Below, piece after piece: positions 7,614 to 14,010 of a stretch of DNA of 24,920 bases. The notes under the pieces are model-generated. The model worked only from the letters and a program-made list of their open reading frames with translations, searched no databases and was not told the origin of the DNA. The position numbers were made by a program, and so were the translations under genes. Each line of letters starts with the position of its first letter. Position 1 is the stretch's first letter. The DNA is from an uncultured Ruminococcus sp. (GTDB lineage Bacteria; Bacillota; Clostridia; Oscillospirales; Ruminococcaceae), in assembly GCA_900545285.1 (NCBI GenBank), contig UQYK01000026.1, positions 1 to 24,920 of the forward strand. Direction: 5' to 3'.

Positions 7614-8303
7614 TTAGTTCTGTCCGTTGGGGTATTTTTTATAGCCGGGGTGTTTTCCGGTGACACCGTACTGTGCGCGCATGCTGCAAAGTCGGTCGAT
7701 GTTTTCCCGGGAGATTTCCTGTGCGCCACCCAGCAGGTGGGCATTCAGGGAAATTTTTGCAAATAATTCCAATGTTTCCATACGGTAGTATGCAGTAATC
7801 AAATCTGCGCCTACAGTCAGGGCACCGTGATTTTGCAGGAGCATCACATCGTGTTCCTGCAAATACGGCTTGATTGCCTCCGGCACTTCGTTGGTGGAAG
7901 GTGTTCCATAGGGCGTTACCGGAACAGAACCAATTGCAATCACAGATTCGATCATAGTGTATTCGTCCAGTGCTTTGTTGGCAACGGCGTATCCGGTTGC
8001 CACCGGAGAATGGGCATGAAGAACAGCGTCCACATCCGGACGTTCCCGGTAGCAGCACAAATGCATTTTGATTTCGGAAGAAGGACGCAGGCCGGGTGCA
8101 CCTTCCAGCACTTCTCCTTTTTCATTGATGCGTACCAATTTATCCGGTGTAATAAAACTTTTGCTCATGCCGGTGGGGGTAGCAAAAAAGGTGCCGTCTT
8201 CCAGCTTTACGGAGACGTTTCCGTCATTTGCCGCAACCCATCCCAACTGTCACATTTTATGGCAGATATCGCAAAGCTGCTCTTTGATTTCCTGTTCGTT
8301 CGT
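7614..8303 (-). pseudogene. fucA: L-fuculose-1-phosphate aldolase, start codon lost and premature stop
   Basis: Class II aldolase that would split L-fuculose 1-phosphate into DHAP and L-lactaldehyde. The body is well preserved: NDGNVS, TPTGMSKSFI, SSEIKMH with the catalytic Glu, LHAHSP with two zinc His, QNHGALTVG with the third. Two lesions lie at the N-terminus. A perfect AGGAGG (8310-8315) is followed after 6 nt by ACG (8303-8301) where an ATG is expected; no other start fits. The frame then reads NEQEIKEQLCDICHKM and meets TGA at 8252-8250, directly before QLGWVAAND, where relatives typically have Trp. Both changes are single transitions (ATG to ACG, TGG to TGA). Translation could only begin at the TTG at 8246, which has no Shine-Dalgarno. 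First gene of the fuc operon. Probably non-functional, or at most weakly expressed. Confidence 0.82.
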
Positions 8304-8395
8304 GTAGAGCCTCCTGATCGGATTTTAAGTGTATTTTTGTGTAATTCTGCCGGGAATGCCTGCTTACAAAAAGACAATTCCCAACGTTCTAATCT

Positions 8396-8424
8396 ATTAT
8401 ACAATTTTTTAGGAAGGTTGTCCA
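8396..8424 (-). promoter_or_regulatory. Promoter of the fucose operon
   Basis: On the minus strand TGGACA (8424-8419), a 17-nt spacer and a perfect TATAAT (8401-8396). Transcription should start near 8389, about 85 nt before the ancestral fucA start. The promoter looks intact although two genes of the operon are broken. Confidence 0.75.
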
Positions 8425-8637
8425 GCTTTTTCAGCGGAAATTTACAATATTTTGACTTAGATTTTCCGGCAGAAGAAAAAAACATGCCGGAAAAAGAGGA
8501 GAATGCGACAAAATTGCGCAGCCGGTTTGCACACTTTGCAATAGGCACAGCACCATGAATTTGCATTGCAGAATGGCATCACACAGAAAAAAGAAAGCAA
8601 AATACAGAAAAAGAACAGGATTCCGGAAAAAACGCTA
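8425..8637. other. Intergenic region between the fuc operon and rpe
   Basis: No convincing ORF on either strand. It holds a 10-bp inverted repeat, TTTTCCGGCA (8462-8471) and TGCCGGAAAA (8485-8494), with a 13-nt A-rich loop and no T-run on the plus strand. This may be a regulator site for the fuc promoter 40 nt away. An arm of another inverted repeat (8615-8626) lies at the right end. Confidence 0.4.
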
Positions 8638-8726
8638 TTGACGAAAATCCGGATTTATTATATAATGATATTAGGAAAAAATCAGGACAATACAGCATGG
8701 GATCTGACAGACTGCCGGAATCCTGT
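8615..8726. repeat. 12-bp inverted repeat flanking the rpe promoter
   Basis: ACAGGATTCCGG (8615-8626) and CCGGAATCCTGT (8715-8726) are perfect reverse complements, one on each side of the promoter at 8638-8666. Because the left arm is upstream of the transcript start, the pair can only act together at the DNA level. Confidence 0.5.
8638..8666 (+). promoter_or_regulatory. rpe promoter with a 12-bp palindrome in the spacer
   Basis: TTGACG (8638-8643), a 17-nt spacer and a perfect TATAAT (8661-8666). The spacer contains the perfect palindrome AAATCCGGATTT (8645-8656), the usual position of a repressor operator. Transcription should start near 8673. Confidence 0.75.
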
Positions 8727-8874
8727 CTGTATTGTTTCCGTCAGCTGATTCTGCAAAAATGGACGCAAGTTTGGATTTGTACAGCATGACAGCAAAAAAC
8801 GGGGAATTTTCGGACGGGACAACGTCCGTAGCCCGTTTGGCGCAGACTGATTTCGAGAGGAGCGATACAGTACT
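8673..8874 (+). promoter_or_regulatory. Structured 5' leader of rpe (about 200 nt)
   Basis: Two folded parts are visible. The first is closed by ATCAG/CTGAT and ACAATACAG/CTGTATTGT (about 8681-8759). The second is a stacked hairpin: AAACGGG (8797-8803) pairs with CCCGTTT (8832-8838), enclosing CGGACG (8811-8816) paired with CGTCCG (8823-8828) around the loop GGACAA. It ends shortly before the AGAGGAG ribosome site. I do not recognise it as a known riboswitch class. There is no terminator T-run, so any control would act on translation. Confidence 0.4.
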
Positions 8875-9549
8875 TTGAACAACATACAAATTTCTGCCTC
8901 CATTTTAAGCGCGGATTTGTCTAATCTTGCGGCAGTGACAGAGGGACTGGAGCATTCCGGTGTGGATATGCTGCACTTTGATGTAATGGACGGACACTTC
9001 GTCCCGAATCTTACATTCGGGATGCCGGTACTTGCGGCAATTGACCACTGTACCAATTTGTTTTTGGATGTGCATCTGATGATTACCAATCCGCTGCAAT
9101 ACGTGGAACAATTTGCCAAAGCCGGTGCGGATCTGATCACCTTTCATCTGGAAAGTGACAGCGATCCGGAAGAAACCATCCGTACCATTCATGCAGCCGG
9201 TGCACAGGCCGGAATTGTCCTGAAGCCGGGCACTTCCTGGGAAACGGCAATTCCTTTTCTGCCTATGGTAGAGGTTGTTCTTGTGATGACGGTTGAACCG
9301 GGATTTGGCGGACAGTCGTTTCTTTGGGAAATGATAGACAAGGTGGAGGCCCTGCATCAGTATGCCGAAGCGCACGGCCTTTCCTACCGGATTGAAGTAG
9401 ACGGCGGAATCAACGCTGAGACAGCACCGCATGTTTTGCGCGCTGGTGCGGAATTGCTGGTGATCGGAAGCTATTTGTTCCGGCAGGCAGATCCTAAGAG
9501 CGCCATGGATGCCATCCGGGAAAACGCCCGGAAATTGCAGCAAGCATAA
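8875..9549 (+). CDS. rpe: Ribulose-phosphate 3-epimerase
   Basis: Interconverts D-ribulose 5-phosphate and D-xylulose 5-phosphate in the pentose phosphate pathway; cytoplasmic TIM barrel of 224 aa, the usual size. Motifs in order: ISASILSADLSNL (6-18, with the conserved Ser and the Asp), MLHFDVMDGHFVPNLTFG (metal His and Asp), LDVHLMITNP (second metal His), MTVEPGFGGQSF (phosphate loop), IEVDGGINAET (second catalytic Asp) and AGAELLVIGSYLF. The start is TTG at 8875, with AGAGGAG 12 nt upstream; no ATG or GTG fits better, and the protein begins where the family normally begins. A non-ATG start, long spacing and structured leader suggest modest, controlled translation. The gene following 88 nt downstream is a membrane-anchored hydrolase. 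Confidence 0.95.
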   Translation: MNNIQISASILSADLSNLAAVTEGLEHSGVDMLHFDVMDGHFVPNLTFGMPVLAAIDHCTNLFLDVHLMITNPLQYVEQFAKAGADLITFHLESDSDPEETIRTIHAAGAQAGIVLKPGTSWETAIPFLPMVEVVLVMTVEPGFGGQSFLWEMIDKVEALHQYAEAHGLSYRIEVDGGINAETAPHVLRAGAELLVIGSYLFRQADPKSAMDAIRENARKLQQA

Positions 9550-9637
9550 ATCTTTTTAGAAAAAAGAATTTGAAAATGTACTGAAATGATTCTTTGTGAA
9601 ATGATTTGGACAAAAATCATCATGGGGAGGCAGGAAA

Positions 9638-10795
9638 ATGCGATCAAAAAAAGGTCCTAAGGTACATCAGTATTCGAAAAAGCACCGCCGCCCGATTCGT
9701 CCCGGCCGTGCTGTGCTTTCCGTTTGTTTTACATTTTTCATTGCCGGGGCAATTGGATTTGTGGGGTACAGTGTAGCGAAGCCAATTTTGCAGTTTACCA
9801 AAACCAATTCCGGCGAGAGCAGCCAGACGGAACCTGCCACAGAGCAGGCCGCCGCTTCTCAGACAGAACCGGCAACGGAAATCTCTGCGGCAGTGACGGA
9901 AACAGAGTCGGCAACAGAAGTGCCGGACACACAGATGTTTGCGCTGGGATATCGTTTGCCGGAAGAGGCGCTGGAGAATGAAAGCGCTTTCAAAGAGGCG
10001 CTGACTCAGGCACGGCAGGCAATGCCGGACGGGAAAATTTTGGTGGTGCCGCTGAAAAAACAGGGCGGTGAGATCTTATATCAAACCGAAATTTCCCTGG
10101 CAAAGCAGTGCGGCGCGGTATCCGGAACTCTTACGCTGGCGCAAATTACTGCGGCTGCTGGTGCACAGGGATGGACACCGGTTGCAGAGTGTGATCTATT
10201 GCAGGACAATTTGCTGCCGGATGCGGATGCAGATGCTGGATATCGTGTGGTCAGTGACGGAAGCCGCTGGCTGGACAACACCAAGGCCAAGGGCGGCAAA
10301 GCATGGGTAAGCCCGTTCAGCAGCGTGACACAGACGTATCTGTCAGATTTGGTAAAAGAAATTGCAGATGCCGGGTTCTTTGAAATTTGGTGTACCGGGG
10401 TTACATTTCCGAATTTCCGCAGTTCAGATCTGGACTATCTCGGAGATCAGGTGAAGAATGCAGATCGCGCAGAGGCGCTGACGGATTTGCTGAATCAATT
10501 GGGGGATGCTGCCGGTGCAGTTCCGGTATTGCTTTATGCAAATGCGCAGCAGGCGGAGTCTGGCCAGGCAGAGGCATTCCGGCCGGACGAACTGGAGATT
10601 TCCGGTGTCGTGCTGGATTTGGAAGGCAGTATTTCCGATGCCGCAAAGACGCTGGAATGGGCTTCCGGACAGATACCGGATGCACAGCTGTGGCTGTCTG
10701 CGCAAACGGATGTTTCCGGGGAAATGCCGGATCCGGCGCAGGAGGCAGTCAAGAGTGCTGCCGGCTGGATTTGGTATGCGGAAAGCGGCACATAA
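9638..10795 (+). CDS. Membrane-anchored putative glycoside hydrolase (DUF4015-like)
   Basis: 385-aa surface protein. A basic cytoplasmic N-terminus (1-24, many Lys/Arg) precedes a single membrane helix at about 25-47. A Ser/Thr/Glu/Gln/Ala linker follows (about 55-105) with repeated SQTEPATE units, then an extracellular domain. The stretch SRWLDNTKAKGGKAWVSPFS and then YLSDLVKEIADAGFFEIWC resembles the TIM-barrel DUF4015 family (putative glycoside hydrolases), where a tract of the form WLDN...GGK.W.(D/N)P.S leads to a GFDEIQFDYVRFP motif. Here the motif reads GFFEIWCTGVTFPNF, so the Asp of the usual F-D-Y-V/I-R is absent and catalysis is doubtful. The start has GGGAGG 7 nt upstream. The function is unproven; it lies between rpe and hprK on the same strand. 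A perfect cre-like palindrome lies inside at 9979-9992. Confidence 0.65.
   Translation: MRSKKGPKVHQYSKKHRRPIRPGRAVLSVCFTFFIAGAIGFVGYSVAKPILQFTKTNSGESSQTEPATEQAAASQTEPATEISAAVTETESATEVPDTQMFALGYRLPEEALENESAFKEALTQARQAMPDGKILVVPLKKQGGEILYQTEISLAKQCGAVSGTLTLAQITAAAGAQGWTPVAECDLLQDNLLPDADADAGYRVVSDGSRWLDNTKAKGGKAWVSPFSSVTQTYLSDLVKEIADAGFFEIWCTGVTFPNFRSSDLDYLGDQVKNADRAEALTDLLNQLGDAAGAVPVLLYANAQQAESGQAEAFRPDELEISGVVLDLEGSISDAAKTLEWASGQIPDAQLWLSAQTDVSGEMPDPAQEAVKSAAGWIWYAESGT
9979..9992. promoter_or_regulatory. cre-like palindrome inside a coding region
   Basis: TGAAAGCGCTTTCA is a perfect 14-bp palindrome that matches the CcpA cre consensus TGWAANCGNTNWCA at every position. It lies within the DUF4015-like gene, far from any visible promoter, so it could be a roadblock-type site or chance. 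Confidence 0.35.
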
Positions 10796-10921
10796 GCGGA
10801 AAATCTGCGGCGTATCTTTTGGTATGCAGTCCGGTTTTCGGATTTTGAAAAATTTGCAGTTTAAAAAAAGGCTTTCAGGAAAAAGAAATAATATACGATA
10901 TGAAAAAAAGGAGTGATCGGA

Positions 10922-11881
10922 ATGGCCGGAAAATTTACGGTATCATTAGCCGAAATTATCAATGAATTTCACTTGGAGACAATCTATATTCCGAAGGATC
11001 CGCAGGAGATTCTGATTGATGAAAACGATGTAACAAGACCAGGCTTACAGCTGATGGGATTTTATGAATACTTTAACCCGGAACGCATGCAGATCATCGG
11101 AAAGATGGAATTTGCCTATCTTTCTACAATTGACGAGGAAACTAGAACCCAGCGGCTGGATATGCTGATGTCCCGTCACATTCCGGCGCTGATTATTGCC
11201 CGGGAACTGCCGTATTTCTCCGAAATGCTGGATCTGGCCAAAAAATATGATGTACCGCTCCTGCGCAGCAAGGAGAGTACCTCCAACTTCATTTCCGGTT
11301 TGATTGCCTTTTTGAATCTGAATCTGGCACCCCGTATCACGCGTCACGGCGTACTGATCGAGATTTATGGTGAAGGCGTATTCATCACCGGCGAAAGCGG
11401 TGTCGGTAAAAGTGAAACGGCAATTGAGCTGGTAAAGCGCGGTCACCGCCTGGTTGCAGACGATGCAGTCGAAATCCGGAAGGTGTCCAATATCAGTCTG
11501 GTGGGAAGCTCCCCGGACAATATCCGTCACTTCCTGGAACTGCGCGGTATTGGCATTATTAACGCACGCCGCCTGTTTGGTATCGGTGCAGTAAAAAATA
11601 CAGAAAAAATCGAACTGATTGTGGAAATGGAGCAGTGGAATCCGGAGAAAATTTATGACCGGATGGGCGTGGATACACAATTTGCCACCATTCTGGGCGT
11701 AAAGATTCCGATGTTGACCATTCCGGTAAAGCCGGGACGTAACCTGGCTGTTATTCTGGAGGTTGCGGCAATGAATAACCGTCAGAAGAAGATGGGCTAT
11801 AATGCGGCAACGGAACTGTTGGATCAGCTGGGTCTGGATATGGAATCCAAGGAAGTCATTAAGGACTACGATGCATTTTAA
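10922..11881 (+). CDS. hprK: HPr kinase/phosphorylase
   Basis: Bifunctional enzyme that phosphorylates HPr on its regulatory Ser, and reverses this, to signal sugar status for catabolite repression. 319 aa. The N-terminal domain (1-130) is the regulatory HprK_N fold. The catalytic domain carries the Walker A loop GESGVGKS (157-164), the conserved RHGVLIEIYGEGV upstream, VADDAVEIRK and the family signature LRGIGIINARRLFGIGAV with the conserved C-terminal segment. The ATG at 10922 is chosen because AAGGAG lies 8 nt upstream; the GTG at 10913 overlaps that site. First gene of the hprK-murB-rapZ-whiA-dnaE cluster. No strong promoter was seen just upstream, so it may also be read from further left. 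Confidence 0.97.
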   Translation: MAGKFTVSLAEIINEFHLETIYIPKDPQEILIDENDVTRPGLQLMGFYEYFNPERMQIIGKMEFAYLSTIDEETRTQRLDMLMSRHIPALIIARELPYFSEMLDLAKKYDVPLLRSKESTSNFISGLIAFLNLNLAPRITRHGVLIEIYGEGVFITGESGVGKSETAIELVKRGHRLVADDAVEIRKVSNISLVGSSPDNIRHFLELRGIGIINARRLFGIGAVKNTEKIELIVEMEQWNPEKIYDRMGVDTQFATILGVKIPMLTIPVKPGRNLAVILEVAAMNNRQKKMGYNAATELLDQLGLDMESKEVIKDYDAF

Positions 11882-11883
11882 TG

Positions 11884-11914
11884 CATGCTGTGCGTATAAT
11901 AGAACAGCATGTTT
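11884..11914 (+). terminator. Weak terminator-like hairpin after hprK
   Basis: CATGCTGT (11884-11891) pairs with ACAGCATG (11904-11911), then TTTG. The loop contains a TATAAT (11895-11900), but no acceptable -35 was found at the right distance, so I favour a leaky terminator over a promoter. Confidence 0.45.
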
Positions 11915-11919
11915 GTAAA

Positions 11920-11992
11920 TTGTGGAAAGAAGCCTGTGCAGTTCTCTGTAAATTCAGCGGAATTTTGCAACGGCTTTCCACAAAGACACAGG
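11920..11992 (+). promoter_or_regulatory. Pseudoknot-like or alternative-stem element upstream of murB
   Basis: TTGTGGAAAG plus GCC (11920-11929, 11932-11934) pairs with GGCTTTCCACAA (11972-11983) over 13 positions with an AA bulge. CCTGTG (11933-11938), largely inside that loop, pairs with CACAGG (11987-11992) outside it. The order A-B-A'-B' is that of an H-type pseudoknot or of two competing hairpins. An inner AATTC/GAATT hairpin sits in the loop. CACAGG is followed by TTTT, so the second stem could be a terminator. Confidence 0.4.
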
Positions 11993-12068
11993 TTTTCAGA
12001 AACGATACACCCAAGGAATTTGCTGCCGCGGACATGCGGAGCGGAATTCGATAGGAGTTGGAGACGAA

Positions 12069-12992
12069 ATGATGGAAAATTGGCAGGAACTCACTGCATT
12101 GTGCGAGACATGCGGATGCAGTGTGCAGTATGCGGAGCCGCTCCGGAATCATACAACATTTCGGATTGGCGGAAATTGCGGGGCGTTTGTCAGCATTAAC
12201 AGCATCGAGACGCTTCGCCGGGTATTGGCGCTTTGCCGGGAAAAGCAGTACCCGTATCTGGTGCTGGGAAACGGAAGCAATGTGCTGGCTGCGGACAGCG
12301 GCTATGCAGGTGTGATTCTGCACCTGGGACACGACTTTTCCGGAATTCAGCAAAAGGGCAGTGAACTGTTTTGCGAATCCGGCGCAACCCTGGCGCGAAT
12401 TGGAAAATATGCGCTGGAAGAATCCCTGACCGGCATGGAGTGCCTGGCCGGAATTCCCGGCACAGTAGGCGGCGCGCTGTATATGAATGCCGGGGCATAC
12501 GGCGGTGAAATGGCAGATGTTGTAGTGTCTGCCAGCTATATGCTGCCGGACGGTACAATAACGGAGATTCCCCGGGAAAAGATGGAACTGGGATACCGGC
12601 GCAGCATTTTCCGGGAAATGGACGGCATTATTGTCGGCATAACTCTGCGGCTTCAGCCGGGGAATTACGGCGAAATCAAAGCGGAAATGGATACCCTGAT
12701 GGGACGGCGCCGGGCCAAGCAGCCGCTGGAACTCCCCAGCGCCGGCAGCACATTCCAGCGCCCGGTGGGAAACTATGCGTCCTTTTTGATTGATCAGTGC
12801 GGTTTGAAGGGCGCAAGTGTCGGCGATGCACAGGTGAGCACCAAGCATGCCGGATTTGTGGTCAATACCGGAAAGGCGACATGTCATGACGTATTGGAAT
12901 TATGCGATTTTGTCAAGCAAACCGTTTTGGAAAAAACCGGCTATCAACTGGAACTGGAACCGGTTTTCGTAGGCGATTCGGAAAAGCCATAA
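12069..12992 (+). CDS. murB: UDP-N-acetylenolpyruvoylglucosamine reductase
   Basis: FAD enzyme that uses NADPH to reduce UDP-GlcNAc-enolpyruvate to UDP-MurNAc in peptidoglycan synthesis. 307 aa, the compact Gram-positive type. Visible motifs: HTTFRIGG (28-35), the FAD loop LVLGNGSNVL, GIPGTVGGALYMNAGAYGGE, YRRSIFR, PSAGSTFQRP with the catalytic Ser227, IDQCGLKGASVGDAQVSTKHAGFVVN, and the C-terminal ELEPVF with the catalytic Glu. The start could be either of two adjacent ATGs (12069 or 12072) after AGGAG and GGAG. It lies in the hprK-murB-rapZ-whiA arrangement, 187 nt after hprK, with a structured leader between. Confidence 0.97.
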   Translation: MMENWQELTALCETCGCSVQYAEPLRNHTTFRIGGNCGAFVSINSIETLRRVLALCREKQYPYLVLGNGSNVLAADSGYAGVILHLGHDFSGIQQKGSELFCESGATLARIGKYALEESLTGMECLAGIPGTVGGALYMNAGAYGGEMADVVVSASYMLPDGTITEIPREKMELGYRRSIFREMDGIIVGITLRLQPGNYGEIKAEMDTLMGRRRAKQPLELPSAGSTFQRPVGNYASFLIDQCGLKGASVGDAQVSTKHAGFVVNTGKATCHDVLELCDFVKQTVLEKTGYQLELEPVFVGDSEKP

Positions 12993-13056
12993 TCGTTTCT
13001 GTGGCAGTTCTTTGCAGCCGCCGCAGGAAAAATGCAGAAAGTGAGGAATGGGAAAG

Positions 13057-13944
13057 ATGCAGGAAGAGGTTCGGATGCATGTAGTGGTTGTGACGGGAAT
13101 GTCTGGCTCCGGAAAATCTGTTGTCATGGATGTTTTGGAGGATATTGGATATTATTGCATTGACAATCTGCCGCCCCAGCTGATCGGAAAATTCGTGGAT
13201 ATCTGCCGGGAATCTGAAAATCATCTGCAAAAGCTGGCGATTGCAGCAGATCTTCGCTCCGGAGAGATGTTTGCAGATGCATACCGCGTACTCCTGGATC
13301 TGGAACGGCAGGTTGACCTGGATGTGAAAATCTTGTACATTGAGGCGGCGGATGAGGTAATCATCAAGCGGTACAAGGAAACCAGACGGAAGCATCCTCT
13401 GGATGAACGGTTTGGCGGATCGCTGCACCATGCCATTGCCTATGAACGGCAGCAGCTGTTACGGGTAAAGGAAATTGCGGATTATTATATTGAAACCTCC
13501 TACTTTTCCGCTGCACAGCTGAAGGAACAGATCAAGGAAATTTTCCTGGACAATACCTCAGACTCTCTTTCCATTAAGGTGACTTCGTTCGGGTTCAAAT
13601 ACGGGGTTTCGACCGAGTCGGATCTGGTGTTTGATGTGCGCTGTCTGCCCAATCCCTATTATATTGAAACGCTGCGGCATCATACCGGTTGTGAAAAATG
13701 TGTGCAGGATTATGTGATGTCCTTTGAGCAGTCGCAGACATTATTTGCAAAGATTGCAGATCTGATGGATTTTTTGATACCGCTTTACATCCAGGAGGGA
13801 AAAAGCCGCCTTGTCATTTCCTTTGGCTGCACCGGCGGAAAGCATCGCTCTATTACTTTTGCAGAGAAAATCGGAGACTATCTGATTTCCAAGGGAATGC
13901 ATGTCATCAAACAGCATCGGGATATTGGAAAGGATCGGCCATAA
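13057..13944 (+). CDS. rapZ: RNase adapter protein RapZ / YvcJ (P-loop nucleotide-binding)
   Basis: Cytoplasmic P-loop protein that links cell-wall amino-sugar metabolism with RNA control; in E. coli RapZ delivers the GlmZ RNA to RNase E, and in Bacillus YvcJ is a nucleotide-binding protein in the same cluster. The N-terminal half has Walker A GMSGSGKS and then DIGYYCIDNLP, and ADLRSGEMF. The C-terminal half has the family motifs FDVRCLPNPYYIETLRHHTGCE and SFGCTGGKHRS, the latter at the phosphosugar/RNA site. The start is uncertain: ATGs at 13048, 13057 and 13075 are in frame. 13057 has GAGG 10 nt upstream; 13075 has AGAGG 5 nt upstream and would give the N-terminus usual in the family (MHVVVVTGMSGSGKS). 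The expected yvcK gene does not follow. Confidence 0.93.
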   Translation: MQEEVRMHVVVVTGMSGSGKSVVMDVLEDIGYYCIDNLPPQLIGKFVDICRESENHLQKLAIAADLRSGEMFADAYRVLLDLERQVDLDVKILYIEAADEVIIKRYKETRRKHPLDERFGGSLHHAIAYERQQLLRVKEIADYYIETSYFSAAQLKEQIKEIFLDNTSDSLSIKVTSFGFKYGVSTESDLVFDVRCLPNPYYIETLRHHTGCEKCVQDYVMSFEQSQTLFAKIADLMDFLIPLYIQEGKSRLVISFGCTGGKHRSITFAEKIGDYLISKGMHVIKQHRDIGKDRP

Positions 13945-14010
13945 GAATCTGGCGCTTTTCGATCTTTTCCGTATCTGCACAGACGTTTAAGAACGGAGGC
14001 GCGGAAGATT

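Noticed and set aside
8250..8252. TGA in fucA read as Trp or selenocysteine
   Set aside because: Trp is encoded by TGG elsewhere and TGA is used as a true stop (fucU, dnaE). No SECIS-like element was identified, and the start codon is also lost, which favours gene decay.
8673..8874. T-box or known riboswitch upstream of rpe
   Set aside because: No T-box antiterminator sequence, no terminator T-run, and only a superficial GGACGCAA match to the c-di-GMP class without its other conserved segments.
11895..11900. TATAAT after hprK as a murB promoter
   Set aside because: No acceptable -35 at 16-18 nt and no TGN extension; it lies in the loop of a hairpin.
11859..12887. 342-codon open frame on the minus strand
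   Set aside because: Antisense to murB and the hprK-murB spacer; the composition (Cys/His/Gln-rich) is that of a shadow frame.
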